64,000 nt of DNA from Saccharothrix sp. S26 (lineage in GTDB: Bacteria; Actinomycetota; Actinomycetes; Mycobacteriales; Pseudonocardiaceae): the NCBI RefSeq assembly GCF_021390395.1, contig NZ_JAJUWT010000021.1:62001-126000 (forward strand), written 5' to 3'. The position numbers and the translations under genes are program-made. Position 1 is the first letter of the stretch, and every line of letters starts with the position of its first letter. Under the pieces are notes generated by a model that worked only from the letters and a program-made list of their open reading frames with translations, was not told the DNA's origin and made no database searches. Below, one piece after another: positions 7,701 to 21,100 of this stretch.

Positions 7701-10700
7701 CGGAGGCCACCGGGCTGAGCCTGCCGTCGAGCGCCCTGTACGACCACCCCACGCCGGCCGCGCTGGCCGCCTACCTCGACACCCGGCTCGGTGGCGGTGA
7801 CGACGAGGTGGACGAGGTCGCCGCCGCCGGGTCGGACGACGAGCCGATCGCGATCGTCGGGATGGCGTGCCGCTACCCCGGCGGCATCTCCTCGCCCGAG
7901 GACCTGTGGAACCTGGTCGTCGGCAACGGCGACGCGATCTCCGGTTTCCCCACCGACCGAGGCTGGCCCGACGACCTGGTCGACCCCGACCCCGACGCGT
8001 CCGGCAAGAGCTCGGTGCGCGAGGGCGGCTTCCTGCACGACGCCGGCCGCTTCGACGCCGGGTTCTTCGGCATCTCGCCGCGCGAGGCGCAGGCGATGGA
8101 CCCGCAGCAGCGGCTGCTGCTGGAGACCACGTGGGAGGCGCTGGAGCGGGCCGGCCTGGTCCCGCGCGACCTGCGCGGCTCCCGCACCGGCGTGTTCATC
8201 GGCGCCACCACGTTCGACTACGGCCCCCGGATGCACGACGCGCCCGCCAACGTCGAGGGGCACCTGCTCACCGGCGGCACCCCCAGCGTCATGTCCGGCC
8301 GCATCGCCTACCAGCTCGGCCTGCTCGGCCCCGCCATCACGGTGGACACCGCGTGCTCGTCGTCGCTGGTGGCGCTGCACCTGGCCGTGCAGTCGCTGCG
8401 CCGGGGCGAGACGTCGCTGGCGATCGCGGGCGGTGTGGCGGTGATGTCGACGCCGGGCATGTTCCTGGAGTTCTCCCGGCAGCAGGGCCTGGCGCCCGAC
8501 GGCCGCTGCAAGTCCTTCGCCGCCGGCGCCGACGGCACCGCGTGGGCCGAGGGCGTGGGCCTGCTCGTGGTCGAGCGGCTGTCCGACGCCCGCCGCAACG
8601 GCCACCAGGTGCTGGCCGTGGTGCGCGGTTCGGCGGTCAACTCCGACGGCGCGTCCAACGGCCTGACCGCGCCGAGCGGCCTGGCGCAGCGGAGGGTGAT
8701 CCGCCAGGCCCTCGCCGACGCCGGCCTCACGAGCGCCGACGTCGACGTGGTCGAGGCGCACGGCACCGGCACGAGCCTGGGCGACCCGATCGAGGCGGCG
8801 GCGCTGCTGGCGACCTACGGCGCGGACCGGGGCGACCGGGAGCCCGCGCTGCTCGGGTCGCTCAAGTCCAACATCGGCCACGCCCAGGCCGCGGCCGGCG
8901 TCGGCGGCGTGATCAAGATGATCCAGGCGATGCGCCACGGCCTCGTCCCGGCCACCCTGCACGTGGACGAGCCGACCCCGCACGTGGACTGGGCGTCGGG
9001 CGCGGTGTCGCTGGTGACCGCGAACCGGGACTGGCCGCGGACCGGGCAGCCGCGGCGCGCGGCGGTGTCGTCGTTCGGGATCAGCGGCACCAACGCCCAC
9101 ACCATCATCGAGGTGGAGCCGCAACCGCAACCACAAGTGAACCGGCCCGGCGGCGGTGACGCGACGCGCGCGCCCTGGGTGCTGTCCGCGCCGACCGGCG
9201 ACGGCCTGCGGGCCCAGGCCGCGCGGCTGCGCGAGTTCGTGCTCGCCCGCCCGGACGCGCACCCGGCCGACGTCGGCCTCGCGCTGGCGACGACCCGCAC
9301 CCCGTTCGCCCACCGCGCGGTGGTGCTCGGCTCGACCGCGCAGGACCGGCTGGACGGCCTGGCCGCCCTCGCCGCGGGTGACGCCTGGCCCACCGTGGTG
9401 CGCGGCACGGCGTCGAGCGGCAAGACCCTGCTGATGTTCACCGGGCAGGGCGCGCAGCGGCTCGGCATGGGCCAGGAGCTGCGTGCCGCGTTCCCGGTGT
9501 TCGCCGAGTCGTTCGACGAGATCGCCGCACACCTCGACCCGCACCTGGACCGACCCCTGCGCGAGGTCGTCGAGAGCGGCGACGAGCTGGACCAGACCCG
9601 CTACACCCAGCCCGCGCTGTTCGCGATCGAGGTGGCGCTGAGCCGGCTGGCCGCGCGTTACGGCGTGACGCCGGACCTCGTGGCCGGGCACTCGATCGGC
9701 GAGCTGGCCGCGGCGCACGTGGCCGGCGTGCTGTCCGCCGAGGACGCCGCGACGCTGGTCGCCGCCCGGGGCAGGCTGATGCAGGCCGCCCGGTCCGACG
9801 GCGCGATGATCGCCATCGAGGCCGAGCCCGACGCCGTCGCCGCCTCCATCGCCGAGCACGCCGGGCTGGTGGACATCGCCGCGGTGAACGGCCCGCGGGC
9901 GGTGGTGATCGCGGGTGACGCGGAGGTCGCGCACCGCGTCGCCCAGCAGTGGAAGGACAACGGCCACCGGGTGCGCGCGCTGCGGGTGAGCCACGCGTTC
10001 CACTCGCCGCACATGGACGGGATCCTCGACGAGTTCCGCGCGGTCGCCGAGGGCCTGACCTTCCACGCGCCCACCATCCCGGTCATCTCGACGGTCACCG
10101 GCGCGGTCGTCGCCCCGGAGCGGATCACGACCGCCGAATACTGGGTCGACCAGATCCGCTCGGCGGTGCGGTTCCACGACGCCGTGCTGACCGCGACCGG
10201 CCTGGGCGCGACCGTGCTGGTCGAGATCGGCCCGGACGCGGTGCTGACCGCGCAGGCGCGGGAGACCGTCGAGGCGGCCGACGTCACCGCGACCGCCGTG
10301 CCGCTGGCCCGCGCGGGCAAGCCGGAGGTCGACACCTTCGTCGCGGGCCTCGCGGGCGTGCACGCGGCCGGTCCCGAAGTCGACCTCACCCCGTTCTTCC
10401 CGGACGCCGTCCCCGCCGACCTGCCGACCTACGCGTTCCAGCGCGAGCACTTCTGGCTGGCCGCGGGCTCGCGCCCCGACGCGCGCGGCCTCGGCCTCGA
10501 ACCGGCCGGGCACCCGCTGCTCGGCGGCGTGGTCGACGTGGCCGAGGACGGCAGCGCGGTGCTGACCGGCGTGCTGTCCACCAGGACGCACCCGTGGCTG
10601 GCCGACCACGTCATCGAGGGCGTGGCCCTGCTGCCCGCGACCGCCTTCCTGGAGCTGGCGTTCGCCGCCTGCGAGCACACCGGCGCCGAGCGGGTCGCGG

Positions 10701-13700
10701 AGCTGACGCTGGAGGCACCGCTGCCGCTGCCCGAGGGCGAGCCGGTGCGGGTGCAGGTCAGGGTGGCCGCCGCGGACGACACCGGCGCGCGCCGGTTCAC
10801 CGTCCACTCGCGACCGATCGGCGACGACCCGGCCGCCGGCTGGACCGAGCACACCGCGGGCCTGCTGGGTTCCGCCGGGGAACGCCCCGCCGCGGCGGTG
10901 AAGCCGTGGCCGCCCGCGGGCGCGGTGGCCGAGCCGGTGGACGACGCCTACTCGGCGCTGGCCGGGCTCGGCTACGACTACGGCCCGGTGTTCCAGGGCC
11001 TGCGGTCGGTGTGGCGGGCCGGATCGGACCTGCTGGCCGAGGTCGCGCTGCCGGGCGCCGACCACGACGACCGGTTCGGGCTGCACCCCGCGCTGTTCGA
11101 CGCGGCGCTGCACCCGCTGCTGCCCGACGCGGCACGCGGCCGCGACGAGATCCGGCTCCCGTTCGCCTGGGAGGGCGTCACCCTGCACACCCGCGGTGCC
11201 GCCGCCGCCCGGGTGCGGATCTCGCCGGTCGGGCGGGACGCGGTCCGGCTGGAGCTGACCGACACCACCGGCGCACCCGTCGTCACCGTCGAGTCGCTGA
11301 CCCTGCGCGCGGTCTCCCGCGCCGTCATCGGCAAGGCGGGCAGGGGCAGCTCGCTGTTCGGCGTCACGTGGCCCGCGATCGCCACCCCCGGCGCCGGGTC
11401 GCTGACCCGGGCCGACCTGGCCGCCACCCTGGCCGACACCGAACGCGCCGACGTCGTGGTCGCCGCGCTGACCGCCGGCGGCGACTCGCCCGCCGACGCG
11501 CACGAGGCCACCGCGTCGGCCCTCGCGCTGGTGCAGGAGTGGCTGACCGACCAGCGGTTCGCCGACGCCACGCTGGTCCTGGTGACCGGCGGCGCGGTCG
11601 CCGCCCTGCCCGGCGACCGGGTCGACGACCTGGCGCACGCACCCCTGTGGGGCCTGGTCCGCGCGGCGCAGGCCGAGCACCCCGGCCGCCTGGTGCTGGT
11701 CGACACGGACGGCTCGGACGACGCCCTCGTCCTGGCCGCCGCGGCGAGCGGGGAACCGCAGGTCGCCATCCGCGCGGGCAGGCTGCACGCCGCCCGCCTG
11801 GCCCGTGCCGCGGGCGAGTCCGCGGCACGGTCGATCGACCCCGACGGCACCGTCGTGATCACCGGTGGCACCGGCGGCCTGGGCGCCCTGGTGGCCCGGC
11901 ACCTGGTCGCCGAGCACGGCGTGCGGCACCTGCTGCTGGTCAGCCGGCGCGGCGAGGACAGCCCCGGCTGCGCCGAGCTGGTCGACGACCTGACCGCGTC
12001 GGGCGCGCGGGTCCGGGTCGCCGCGGCCGACGTCGCCGACCTGGACTCGCTGGCCGCCGCGCTGGCCCTGGTCCCGGCCGAGCACCCGCTCACCGCCGCG
12101 GTGCACACCGCGGGCGTCCTGGACGACGCGACGATCACGGCGCTGACCGCCGAGCAGGTCGCGACCGTGCTGCGGCCCAAGGTCGACGGCGCGTGGAACC
12201 TGCACACCCTGACCGCCGAGGACGACCTGGCCGCGTTCGTGCTGTTCTCGTCGGTCTCCGGGATCGTGGGCATGGCCGGGCAGGGCAACTACGCCGCCGC
12301 GAACACCTACCTCGACGCGCTGGCCGCGCACCGGGCCGCCGCCGGGCTGGCCGCGACCTCGCTGGCCTGGGGCCTGTGGGGCGCCGAGGCCGAGGGCATG
12401 GGCGCGACCCTGTCCGACGCGGACGTCCAGCGCTGGGTCCGCTCCGGCGTGCTGCCGCTGACGCCCGCGCAGGGTCTGGCGATGTTCGACGAGGCACTCC
12501 GCTCGGCCGACCCGCTGCTCGTGCCCGCCGCGCTGGACCTGGCGGCGGGCGGCGAGCGCCCGCGCCTGTGGCACGGCCTGGTCCGGCCCAAGCGGGTGGA
12601 ACGCCGGGCGACCCCGGACGGCTGGGCCGCGCGGATCGCCGCGCTGCCCGAGGCCGAGCGGGCGCCCGCCGTGCTGGAGCTGGTGCGGAACACGGCCGCG
12701 TTGGCGCTGGGCCACACCTCGGGCGCGGCGGTCGAGCCGTCCCGGGCGTTCAAGGACCAGGGCTTCGACTCGCTGACCTCCGTGGAGCTGCGCAACCAGC
12801 TCAGCGCCGCGACGGGGGTGCGGCTGCCGTCCACCGTCGTGTTCGACCACCCGAGCCCGCAGGCGCTGAGCACGTACCTGCTGGGCCAGTTGGGCGGCGC
12901 GGACGCGGCCGCCGCGGAGGTCAGGGCCACCGTCGCCAGCGACGAGCCGATCGCGATCATCGGCATGGCCTGCCACTACCCGGGCGGTGTCCGCTCGCCG
13001 GAGGACCTGTGGCGGCTGGTCACCGAGGGCTCCGACGCCATCAGCGGGTTCCCGACCAACCGGGGCTGGGACCTCGAGCGGCTCTACGACCCGGACCCGG
13101 AGACGATCGGCACCTCCTACATCAAGGAGGGCGGCTTCCTGCACGACGCCGACCTGTTCGACCGGGACTTCTTCGGCATCTCCCCGCGCGAGGCCACCGC
13201 GACCGACCCCCAGCAGCGGTTGCTGCTGGAGACGGCCTGGAACGCCTTCGAGAGCGCCGCGATCGACCCGGCGACCCTGCGCGGCAGCAACACCGGCGTG
13301 TTCGTCGGCGCGATGTACGACGACTACGCCGCGCACCTGTCGTCCGTGCCACCGGAGTTCGAGGGATTCCTGTTGGTGGGCAACACCTCCAGCGTGATCT
13401 CCGGTCGCCTGGCCTACACCTACGGGCTCGAAGGTCCCGCGGTCACCGTCGACACGGCGTGCTCGTCCTCGCTGGTGGCCCTGCACCTGGCCGGGCAGGC
13501 GCTGCGGTCGGGCGAGTCGGACCTGGTGCTGGCGGGCGGTGTCACGGTGATGGCCGGGCCCGGCTCGTTCATCGAGTTCAGCAGGCAGCGCGGGCTGTCG
13601 CCGTCGGGCCGGTGCAAGTCGTTCTCCGCCGACGCCGACGGCACGGTGTGGAGCGAGGGCGTGGGCCTGCTGCTGCTGGAGCGGTTGTCCGACGCCGAGC

Positions 13701-16700
13701 GCAACGGGCACCGGGTGCTCGCGGTGCTGCGCGGTTCGGCGATCAACCAGGACGGCGCGTCCAACGGCCTCACCGCGCCCAACGGGCCGTCGCAGGAGCG
13801 CGTGATCCGGCAGGCGCTGGCGAACGCGGGCCTGAGCCCCGCCGACGTCGACGTCGTCGAGGCGCACGGCACCGGAACCCCGCTGGGCGACCCGATCGAG
13901 GCGCAGGCGCTGCTGGCCACCTACGGCGCCGCGCACGACCCGGACCGGCCGCTGTGGCTGGGCTCGCTGAAGTCCAACATCGGCCACTCGCAGGCGGCGG
14001 CCGGGGTCGGCGGCGTGATCAAGATGGTCGAGGCCATCCGGCACGCCACGCTGCCGCGCACGCTGCACGTCGACACGCCGTCCCCGCACGTGGACTGGTC
14101 GTCGGGCGCGTTGGCGCTGCTGACCGAGCAGCGCGAGTGGGACCGGGGCGGCGAGCCGCGCCGCGCGGCGGTGTCGTCGTTCGGCATCAGCGGCACCAAC
14201 GCGCACGTGATCATCGAGCAGGCGCCACCGGCGCCGGCCGAGACCAGGCCGCCCGCCACCATCGAGCCGCCGGTGCTGCCGTGGCTGCTCTCGGGCAGCT
14301 CGGTCGCGGGCCTGCGGGCCCACGCGGCCCGGATCGGCGAGCTGCTGGCCGAGGGTGACGTCGAGCCGCTCGACGTCGCCCTGTCCCTGGCCACCACGCG
14401 GTCCGCGCTCGCGCACCGCGGCGTGGTCGTGGCCGCCGACCGCGACGAGCTGCTGCGCGGCCTGTCCGAGCTGGCCGCCGACGGCCCCGAAGCCGTGCGC
14501 GGGGTCCGCGCCGAGGGCCTGACCGCGTTCATGTTCACCGGCGGCGGCGCGCAGCGCGTGGGCATGGCCAAGCAGCTGTGCGACGTGTTCCCGGTGTTCC
14601 GGGACACCTTCCACGAGGTGTGCGACGAGCTGGACAAGGGCCTGCGCCGTCCGCTGCGCGAGGTCATCGACACCGGCGACGAGCTGGACAAGATCGACTA
14701 CCTGCTGCCGGCGCTGTTCGCCGTGGGCGTCGCGCTGTTCCGCCAGCTCGCGGCGTGGGGCGTGCACCCGGACTACCTGATCGGCCACTCCACCGGCGAG
14801 CTGATCGCCGCGCACGTCGCCGGGGTGCTGTCCCTGCCGGATGCGGCCACGCTGGTCACCGCCCGCGGTCGCCTCATGCGCGACCTGCCCGAGGGCGGCG
14901 CGATGATCGCGATCCAGGCGACGGAGGAGGAGGTCGCCGAGACGCTGCCGGCGTCCGGCCGGGTGGTCATCGGCACGATCAACGGCCCGCAGTCGGTCGT
15001 CGTCTCCGGCGACACCGACGCCGCGGAGGAGGTCGCCGCGCTCTGGCAGGAACGCGGCCGCAAGACCCGGCGGCTGGCCGTCAGCGTGGCGTCGCACTCG
15101 CCCCGGATGGAGCCGATGCTCGAAGAGTTCCGGGCGGTCGCCGAGCAGTTGACGTTCCACCGCCCGACCATCCGGATCGTGTCGACGGTGACCGGCGAGG
15201 TCGAGACCGGCGACCGGTGGACCACCGCGGACTACTGGGTCGACCACGTGCGCCTGCCCGTGCGGTTCGTCGACGGCGTGCGCAAGCTGGAGGCCGAGGG
15301 CGTCAGCACCCTGCTGGAGCTGGGGCCCGACGGCGTGCTGGCCGCGATGGCGGCGGCCTGCGTGGAGCGCGCGGTGCCGATCCCGGCCATGCGCAACGGC
15401 CACGACGAGCCGCGGACCCTGGTCGGGGCGCTGGGCCTGCTGCACACCAGGGGCGTGCGGGTGGACTGGGAGGCGTTCTTCGCCGGCACCGGGGCGAAGG
15501 TGGTCGACCTGCCCACGTACCCGTTCCAGCGGGAGCGGTACTGGCTGGAGTCGCCCGGCCTGCCGGTGGCGTTCGGCCCGAAGCCGGGCGACCACCCGCT
15601 GCTGGGCGGAGCCGTGCGGTTGGCCGACACCGACGAGGTGTTGTTCGCCGGTGAGGTGTCGGTGGCCACGCACCCGTGGTTGGCCGAGCACACCGTGTCC
15701 GACGCCGTGGTGCTGCCCGCGTCGGCGCTCGTGGAGGCGGCTGCCTGGGCGGGCCGCGAGGTCGGCTGCCCGGTCGTGGCCGAGCTGACGGTCTCGGCCG
15801 TGCCCGCCGTGCCGGAGTCGGGCTTCGCGTCGGTGCAGGCCCGCGTCGGCGAGGCGGACGACAGCGGCAGGCGCGCGGTGTCCGTGCACGCCAAGGTGAC
15901 CGAGGACGAGTGGGTCCGGGTGGCCACCGGTGTGCTCGCGGACGAGACCGCGGCGGGCGCCGCCCGACGCGGTGACGCCGCGACCGGGGTCGAGGTGCGG
16001 CTCGCCGACGAGCGAGCCCGGGACGCGAGCGGGTTCGGCCTGCACCCGACGTTGTTGCAGGAGGCCTTGGCGCTCGCGGGCGTCACCCGCGGCCACCTGG
16101 CCACGGCGTGGCAGGGGGTGCGGCTGCGCGCCACCGGCGTCGCGGTCGTGCGGGCGCACGTCACGTCGACGGGCGAGAACAGCGCGTCGGTGCTGCTGAC
16201 CGACGCCGACGGCAACCCGGTCGCCGAGGTGGACTCGGTGACCTGGCGCGACCGGACGCCCGCCGACCTGGTCGGCGGCCCCGGCCCGACGCGGTCCCTG
16301 CACCGCCTGGAGTGGACCGCACTGGCGCTGACACCGGGCACGCCGCCGGTCACGTGGGCCGCCGTCGGCGGCGCTCGGACCGACCTGCCGGTGTTCGACG
16401 ACATCGCCGCCGTCGCCGAGTCCGGGGTGCCGGCCGACGTGCTGCTGCTGAGCGTCGCCGCCGAGGGCGACGACCTCGCGGCGCGGACCCACGCCGTCAC
16501 GTCGGACGTGCTGGCGTCGCTGCGCACGTGGCTGGCCGACGAGCGGTTGGCCCAGACCCGCCTGGTGGTGCTCACCAGGGACGCGGTGGTCGCCGCCGAG
16601 GCCGACGCCTGCGACCCGGCCACCGCCGCGCTGTGGGGCCTGGTCCGCTCGGCGCAGCAGGAGAACCCGGGTCGGATCGTCCTGGTGGACGCCGACACCG

Positions 16701-18166
16701 ACACCGTCGACCTGGCGCTGGTGGCCGCGCTGCTCGACGGCGACGAGCCCGCCGTCGCCGTGCGCGGCGGCGAGGTGCTGGCGCCGCGCCTGGGCCGGGT
16801 CGGCGGACCCGCCGCGGACGGCGGCCAGGGCGGTTGGCCCACCTCGGGCACGGTCCTGATCACCGGCGGCACCGGGGCGTTGGGCGCGCAGGTCGCCCGT
16901 CACCTCGTGACCGAGCACGGCGTGCGGCGCCTGCTGCTGGTCAGCCGGTCCGGCGCGGACGCCGCGGGCGCGGAGGAGCTGCGGGAGGCGCTGACCGAAC
17001 ACGGCGCGTCCGTGGAGATCGCCGCGTGCGACGTCGCCGACCGGGACGCGCTGGCCGCGCTGCTGGCCGGCATCCCGGCCGAGCACCCGCTGAGCGCCGT
17101 GGTGCACGCGGCCGGGGTGCTCGACGGCAACCCGGTGACCGAGCTGGAGCCGGCGCAGCTGGCCCGCGTGCTGCGGTCCAAAGTGGACGGCGCGTGGCAC
17201 CTGCACGAGCTCACCGAGGGCGTGGAGCTGTCGGCGTTCGTGCTCTTCTCCGCGCTGCTCGGCGTGTTCGGCGGTCCCGGGCAGGCCAACTACGCCGCGG
17301 CCAACGCGTTCCTGGACGGCCTGGCCCGGCACCGGGCGTCGCGCGGCCTGCGGGCGACCGCGCTGGGCTGGGGCCTGTGGCAGGCCGAGGGCGGCATCAG
17401 CTCCGGCGTGACCGAGGCCGACCTGACCCGGTTGCGCCGCGACGGGTTCGCCCCGGTCGAGGTGGCCCACGGGCTGGCCGTGCTCGACGCCGCGCTCGGG
17501 CTGCCCGACGCCGCGCTGACCGCGACCCCGCTCGACCTCGACGCCCTGCGTGCCGGCGGCGACGTCAACCCGCTGCTGCGCGGCCTGGCGCCGCTCACCG
17601 GGCGGACCGCGCGGGCGGGGGAGGACGACGGGGTGCCGCTGGTCGAACGGCTGGCCGAGCTGCCCGCCGACCAGCACGAGCCGACCGTCCTGCACCTGGT
17701 CCGCACCCAGGTGGCGGTGGTGCTCGGCCTGCGCGAAGCGGACGCCGTCGACCCCGAGCGGCCGTTCCAGGAGCTGGGCTTCGACTCGCTGACCGCGGTC
17801 GAGCTGCGCAACCGGCTCAGCGCGGCGGTGGGCGTGCGGCTGACCGCCACGATCGTGTTCGACTACCCGACGCCCGCCGCGCTGACCGCGTTCCTGCTCG
17901 GCGAGATCGCCCCGGACGGCGCGGCCCCGATCGCGTCGCCGGTGCTCGCGGAGCTGGACAAGCTCGAGGACGTGCTGTCCGCCATCGGCGAGGACGACGA
18001 CAGCCGGGACACGATCACCGTCCGCCTGCAGACGATCCTCTCCCGCTGGATGGAGACCTGGAACAGCTCGGGCGTCGCCGACGCGACGGACCCGGCCATC
18101 GAGGAGGCCTCCACCGCGGAGCTGCTGGCGTTCATCGACAACCAACTCGGCCGAGCCGACAACTGA
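4727..18166 (+). CDS. Modular type I polyketide synthase: KSQ loading module plus extension modules 1 and 2
   Basis: 4479 residues; ATG 4727 follows GGAGGG. Loading module: KSQ, where DTSQSSS replaces the active Cys with Gln178; AT0 (Ser664, HAFH 761-764, malonyl type); ACP (Ser981, GFTSL). It should decarboxylate malonyl-ACP to an acetyl starter. Module 1: KS (Cys1210), AT (Ser1656, HAFH), DH with HxxxGxxxxP His1961 and Asp2125, KR with the LDD motif and Ser2509/Tyr2522, ACP (Ser2682); it should give an alkene. Module 2: KS (Cys2912); AT with VASH (3454-3457) and odd active-site surroundings; a decayed DH (Asp replaced by Gln3778, Gly of HxxxG lost, YGPxF region deleted); KR with Ala4176 where the catalytic Ser should be; ACP (Ser4354). 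A C-terminal docking segment pairs with the next protein. A Gly/Pro/Thr-rich linker (about 438-487) lies between KSQ and AT0. No ER and no TE. Confidence 0.95.
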   Translation: MASGQHFHGTQEEDAIAIIGMSCLLPGAPDVAAFWELLRSGRDALTDMPAHRWEPISADPGDPVRRGGFLDSIADFDAAFFGISPREARVMDPQQRLLLELAWSALEDAGIVAADLEGSPTSVYVGTAREDYAGLVYRQGSPVITQHTNAGVHRGVIANRVSYALGLRGASLTVDTSQSSSLVAVHLAAEALRSGDSALALAAGVNLNILAETVLGAERFGGLSPDGRCHTFDARANGYARGEGAAVVVLKPLRAALADGDRVHGVLLGSAVNNDGATSGLTVPSALAQEQVVRTAHRRAGVSPDEVQYVELHGTGTPVGDPIEAAALGASIGKLKRSGDPLVVGSVKTNIGHLEAAAGITGLVKTVLAISNRELPPSLNFETPNPAIPFDELNISVVTDRSPWPHPDRRLVAGVSSFGMGGTNCHVVVAEPPTAGSVESASADGAAGSAGSAGSADLAGSGEHTGSTGPTGPTGPTGSAGTGRSESPLPLPVVVSGRSAEALRAQAERLSIAVEAGDADVASIGWSALTTRTRFPHRAAVVAADRDELVAGLRALAADAPAAGLVTGATATGATAGVFTGQGAQRVGMGLALHAAFPVYARSFDEVVALLDPYLDRPLREVIESGEDLDQTGYTQPALFAVEVALFRLFESWGLRPDFVLGHSIGEIAAAHVAGVLSLPDAVALVAARGRLMQALPEGGAMVAVGATEDQVAEHLSDTVAIAAVNGPQAVVLSGDEDAVLQAAARLREAGHKTKRLSVSHAFHSHRMDGMLDAFHEVVSGLEFHPPRITLVSTVTGQVATAELLASPEYWVRQVRATVRFADAARVLEAQGVRTVVEFGPDGVCSAMVAESVVDRSAVRAESVLRKDRPEARTAMTAVARLVVSGVELDWAAVFAGTGARRVDLPTYAFQRERYWVTEGPVDNAPAPTRVSPAPAAPRPVAGRSARAADLVTAHVAAVLGLAPGKAVEVDLPFRDLGFTSLMTVELGDALAEATGLSLPSSALYDHPTPAALAAYLDTRLGGGDDEVDEVAAAGSDDEPIAIVGMACRYPGGISSPEDLWNLVVGNGDAISGFPTDRGWPDDLVDPDPDASGKSSVREGGFLHDAGRFDAGFFGISPREAQAMDPQQRLLLETTWEALERAGLVPRDLRGSRTGVFIGATTFDYGPRMHDAPANVEGHLLTGGTPSVMSGRIAYQLGLLGPAITVDTACSSSLVALHLAVQSLRRGETSLAIAGGVAVMSTPGMFLEFSRQQGLAPDGRCKSFAAGADGTAWAEGVGLLVVERLSDARRNGHQVLAVVRGSAVNSDGASNGLTAPSGLAQRRVIRQALADAGLTSADVDVVEAHGTGTSLGDPIEAAALLATYGADRGDREPALLGSLKSNIGHAQAAAGVGGVIKMIQAMRHGLVPATLHVDEPTPHVDWASGAVSLVTANRDWPRTGQPRRAAVSSFGISGTNAHTIIEVEPQPQPQVNRPGGGDATRAPWVLSAPTGDGLRAQAARLREFVLARPDAHPADVGLALATTRTPFAHRAVVLGSTAQDRLDGLAALAAGDAWPTVVRGTASSGKTLLMFTGQGAQRLGMGQELRAAFPVFAESFDEIAAHLDPHLDRPLREVVESGDELDQTRYTQPALFAIEVALSRLAARYGVTPDLVAGHSIGELAAAHVAGVLSAEDAATLVAARGRLMQAARSDGAMIAIEAEPDAVAASIAEHAGLVDIAAVNGPRAVVIAGDAEVAHRVAQQWKDNGHRVRALRVSHAFHSPHMDGILDEFRAVAEGLTFHAPTIPVISTVTGAVVAPERITTAEYWVDQIRSAVRFHDAVLTATGLGATVLVEIGPDAVLTAQARETVEAADVTATAVPLARAGKPEVDTFVAGLAGVHAAGPEVDLTPFFPDAVPADLPTYAFQREHFWLAAGSRPDARGLGLEPAGHPLLGGVVDVAEDGSAVLTGVLSTRTHPWLADHVIEGVALLPATAFLELAFAACEHTGAERVAELTLEAPLPLPEGEPVRVQVRVAAADDTGARRFTVHSRPIGDDPAAGWTEHTAGLLGSAGERPAAAVKPWPPAGAVAEPVDDAYSALAGLGYDYGPVFQGLRSVWRAGSDLLAEVALPGADHDDRFGLHPALFDAALHPLLPDAARGRDEIRLPFAWEGVTLHTRGAAAARVRISPVGRDAVRLELTDTTGAPVVTVESLTLRAVSRAVIGKAGRGSSLFGVTWPAIATPGAGSLTRADLAATLADTERADVVVAALTAGGDSPADAHEATASALALVQEWLTDQRFADATLVLVTGGAVAALPGDRVDDLAHAPLWGLVRAAQAEHPGRLVLVDTDGSDDALVLAAAASGEPQVAIRAGRLHAARLARAAGESAARSIDPDGTVVITGGTGGLGALVARHLVAEHGVRHLLLVSRRGEDSPGCAELVDDLTASGARVRVAAADVADLDSLAAALALVPAEHPLTAAVHTAGVLDDATITALTAEQVATVLRPKVDGAWNLHTLTAEDDLAAFVLFSSVSGIVGMAGQGNYAAANTYLDALAAHRAAAGLAATSLAWGLWGAEAEGMGATLSDADVQRWVRSGVLPLTPAQGLAMFDEALRSADPLLVPAALDLAAGGERPRLWHGLVRPKRVERRATPDGWAARIAALPEAERAPAVLELVRNTAALALGHTSGAAVEPSRAFKDQGFDSLTSVELRNQLSAATGVRLPSTVVFDHPSPQALSTYLLGQLGGADAAAAEVRATVASDEPIAIIGMACHYPGGVRSPEDLWRLVTEGSDAISGFPTNRGWDLERLYDPDPETIGTSYIKEGGFLHDADLFDRDFFGISPREATATDPQQRLLLETAWNAFESAAIDPATLRGSNTGVFVGAMYDDYAAHLSSVPPEFEGFLLVGNTSSVISGRLAYTYGLEGPAVTVDTACSSSLVALHLAGQALRSGESDLVLAGGVTVMAGPGSFIEFSRQRGLSPSGRCKSFSADADGTVWSEGVGLLLLERLSDAERNGHRVLAVLRGSAINQDGASNGLTAPNGPSQERVIRQALANAGLSPADVDVVEAHGTGTPLGDPIEAQALLATYGAAHDPDRPLWLGSLKSNIGHSQAAAGVGGVIKMVEAIRHATLPRTLHVDTPSPHVDWSSGALALLTEQREWDRGGEPRRAAVSSFGISGTNAHVIIEQAPPAPAETRPPATIEPPVLPWLLSGSSVAGLRAHAARIGELLAEGDVEPLDVALSLATTRSALAHRGVVVAADRDELLRGLSELAADGPEAVRGVRAEGLTAFMFTGGGAQRVGMAKQLCDVFPVFRDTFHEVCDELDKGLRRPLREVIDTGDELDKIDYLLPALFAVGVALFRQLAAWGVHPDYLIGHSTGELIAAHVAGVLSLPDAATLVTARGRLMRDLPEGGAMIAIQATEEEVAETLPASGRVVIGTINGPQSVVVSGDTDAAEEVAALWQERGRKTRRLAVSVASHSPRMEPMLEEFRAVAEQLTFHRPTIRIVSTVTGEVETGDRWTTADYWVDHVRLPVRFVDGVRKLEAEGVSTLLELGPDGVLAAMAAACVERAVPIPAMRNGHDEPRTLVGALGLLHTRGVRVDWEAFFAGTGAKVVDLPTYPFQRERYWLESPGLPVAFGPKPGDHPLLGGAVRLADTDEVLFAGEVSVATHPWLAEHTVSDAVVLPASALVEAAAWAGREVGCPVVAELTVSAVPAVPESGFASVQARVGEADDSGRRAVSVHAKVTEDEWVRVATGVLADETAAGAARRGDAATGVEVRLADERARDASGFGLHPTLLQEALALAGVTRGHLATAWQGVRLRATGVAVVRAHVTSTGENSASVLLTDADGNPVAEVDSVTWRDRTPADLVGGPGPTRSLHRLEWTALALTPGTPPVTWAAVGGARTDLPVFDDIAAVAESGVPADVLLLSVAAEGDDLAARTHAVTSDVLASLRTWLADERLAQTRLVVLTRDAVVAAEADACDPATAALWGLVRSAQQENPGRIVLVDADTDTVDLALVAALLDGDEPAVAVRGGEVLAPRLGRVGGPAADGGQGGWPTSGTVLITGGTGALGAQVARHLVTEHGVRRLLLVSRSGADAAGAEELREALTEHGASVEIAACDVADRDALAALLAGIPAEHPLSAVVHAAGVLDGNPVTELEPAQLARVLRSKVDGAWHLHELTEGVELSAFVLFSALLGVFGGPGQANYAAANAFLDGLARHRASRGLRATALGWGLWQAEGGISSGVTEADLTRLRRDGFAPVEVAHGLAVLDAALGLPDAALTATPLDLDALRAGGDVNPLLRGLAPLTGRTARAGEDDGVPLVERLAELPADQHEPTVLHLVRTQVAVVLGLREADAVDPERPFQELGFDSLTAVELRNRLSAAVGVRLTATIVFDYPTPAALTAFLLGEIAPDGAAPIASPVLAELDKLEDVLSAIGEDDDSRDTITVRLQTILSRWMETWNSSGVADATDPAIEEASTAELLAFIDNQLGRADN

Positions 18167-18196
18167 GACGTCCTGACGGGAGTCTGAGAGAAGACC

Positions 18197-21100
18197 ATGG
18201 CGGATGAGAAGAAGCTCGCCGAGTACCTGAAATGGGTCACGGCCGACTTGCACAAGGCGCGCCAGCGCATCACCGAGCTGGAGTCGGGGCGGCAGGAGCC
18301 GGTGGCGATCGTGGGCATGGCCTGCCGCTACCCCGGCGGGGTCGCCTCGGCCGACGACCTGTGGCAGCTCGTGCTCGACGGCCAGGACGCGATCCGGGAC
18401 TTCCCGACCGACCGGGGCTGGGACCTGGAGCGGTTGTTCGACGAGGACCCCGAGACCCCGGGCACGACCTACACCCGCGGGGGCGGGTTCCTCGACGGCG
18501 CCACCGAGTTCGACGCGGAGTTCTTCGGCATCTCCCCGCGCGAGGCGGTGTCGATGGACCCGCAGCAGCGGGTCGTGCTGGAGACCGCGTGGGAGACCTT
18601 CGAGGCCGCGGGCATCGACCCGACCGCGCTCAAGGGCGTCGACATCGGCGTGTTCGTCGGCGCGGGCGAGCAGACCTACCTGGGCCTGCACGGGCCGAGC
18701 GAGTTCGAGGGCTACCTGCTCACCGGCAAGCTCACCAGCGTGGTGTCCGGCCGGGTCGCCTACTCGTTCGGGTTCGAGGGCCCGGCGGTCACCGTCGACA
18801 CCGCGTGCTCGTCGTCGCTGGTCGCGCTGCACATCGCCGCGCAGTCCGTGCGCTCCGGCGAGTCGAGCCTGGCGCTGGCGGGCGGCGTGACGATCAACGC
18901 GACCCCCGGCGGGTTCGTGGACTTCTCCCGCCAGCGGGGCCTCGCCGCCGACGGCCGGTGCAAGTCCTTCGCCGCGGCGGCCGACGGCACCATCTGGTCC
19001 GAGGGCGTCGGCCTGGTCCTGCTGGAACGGCTGTCCGACGCCCAGCGCAACGGGCACCGCGTGCTGGCGGTGCTGCGCGGCTCCGCGGTCAACCAGGACG
19101 GCGCGTCCAACGGCCTCGCCGCCCCCAACGGGCCGTCGCAGGAGCGGGTCATCCGCCGGGCGCTGGCGCAGGCGCGGCTGAACCCGGCCGACGTCGACGC
19201 CGTGGAGGCGCACGGCACCGGGACCAGGCTGGGCGACCCGATCGAGGCGCAGGCGCTGCTGGCCACCTACGGCGCCGCGCACGACGCGGAACGGCCGCTG
19301 TGGCTGGGTTCGCTGAAGTCCAACATCGGCCACGCGGTGGCGGCGTCCGGCATCGGCGGCGTCATCAAGATGGTGCAGGCGATCCGGCACGGCGTGCTGC
19401 CCAGGACGTTGCACGTGGACCAGCCCACCCCGCTGGTCGACTGGGACCGCGGCGGCGTCGAGCTGCTCACCGAGCAGCGGCCGTGGCCGGAGACGGGCCG
19501 GCCGCGCCGGGCGGGTGTGTCGTCCTTCGGCGTCAGCGGCACCAACGCGCACGTGATCCTGGAACAGGCGCCGGACGGCGGTGCGGAGGCCGCGCCGGAG
19601 ACGCCGCTGCCGGTGGTGGCGTGGCCGCTGTCGGCGAAGACGCCGAGCGCCACCAGGGCCCAGGCGGGACGGCTGCTGTCGTTCGCCGAGCGGAACCCGG
19701 AGCTGTCGGCCGAGCGGATCGCCCAGTCGCTGGCCACGACCCGGGCCGCGCTGGACCACCGCGCGGTCGTGGTGGGCGCCGACCGGGAAGCACTGCTGAC
19801 CGGCCTGCGCGCGCTGGCCGAGGACGACGGCGCGGTGCCGGTCCTGGCCGCCGGCCGGGGCGGGCTCGGCCTGCTGTTCACCGGCCAGGGTTCGCAGCGC
19901 GTCGGCATGGGCCTGCGGCTGCGGGAGGCGTTCCCGGTGTTCGCCGAGGCGTTCGACGCGGTGTGCGCCGCCGTCGACCCGCACCTGGACCGCCCGCTGC
20001 GGCAGGTGATCGCCGACGGCGACCGGCTCGACGAGACCGGGTACGCCCAGCCGGCGCTGTTCGCCTTCGAGGTCGCCACCGCGCGGCTCGTGCGGTCGTG
20101 GGGGGTGCGGCCGGACGTGCTGGTCGGCCACTCGGTCGGCGAGCTGGCCGCCGCGCACCTGGCCGGGGTGCTGTCGCTGGACGACGCCGCCGCCGTGGTC
20201 GCCGCGCGGGGCCGGTTGATGCAGCGGTTGCCGTCCGGCGGCGCCATGGTGGCGCTGCGGGCCACCCCGGAGGAGGTCGCGCCGCTGCTGGCGGGTCACG
20301 AGAGCAGCGCCGACCTCGCCGCGGTCAACGGGCCGTCGGCCGTGGTGGTCTCCGGTGACGAGGACGTGGTCACCGCGATCGCGGCCACCGTGGCGTCCTG
20401 GGGCCGCTCGACCAAGCGGCTCGTCGTCAGCCACGCCTTCCACTCCCCGCGGATGGAGCCGATGCTGGCCGAGTTCGGCGAGGTCGTCCGCGCGGTCACC
20501 TTCGCCGCGCCGACCGTGCCGATCATCTCCACGGTCACCGGCGAGATCGCGGGCGCGGACGTGCTGTGCACCCCCGAGTACTGGATCGACCAGGTGCGCC
20601 GGCCGGTGCGCTTCCTCGACGCCGTGCACCGCCTGGCCGACCAGGGCGTCACCGCGACGCTGGAGGTCGGCCCCGGTGCCGTGCTGACCGCGTTGGTCGG
20701 CGACGGCCTCGACGGCCGGGCCGCGGTCACGGCGGTCGCGGGCGTCCGGACCGGCGACGCCGAGCCCGTGGAGCTCCTCGACGCGGTGGGCCGGCTGTGG
20801 GCGGCGGGGGCCGAGGTCGACTGGGCCGGCTACCTGGCGCCGTCCGGCGCGACGGCGGGCCCGCTGCCGAGCTACGCCTTCCAGCGCAGGCGCTACTGGC
20901 TGGAACCGGCCGCGATGCGCGGCGACGGCCAGGGCGGACCGGTGTCGGACCACCCGCTGCTGGAGGCCCCGGTCGAGGTCGCCGGTCGCGACGAGGTGCT
21001 GCTCTCCGGCGCGCTGTCGACGTCCGTCGCGCCGTGGCTGGGCGAGCACCGCCTGTTCGGCGGCCGCGTCGTGCCGTCCTCGGTGCTGCTGGAGATGGCG

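Noticed and set aside
9420-10470. Methylmalonyl specificity for the ATs of the loading module, module 1 and module 3
   Set aside because: All three carry HAFH and malonyl-type GHS surroundings; only AT2 has VASH.
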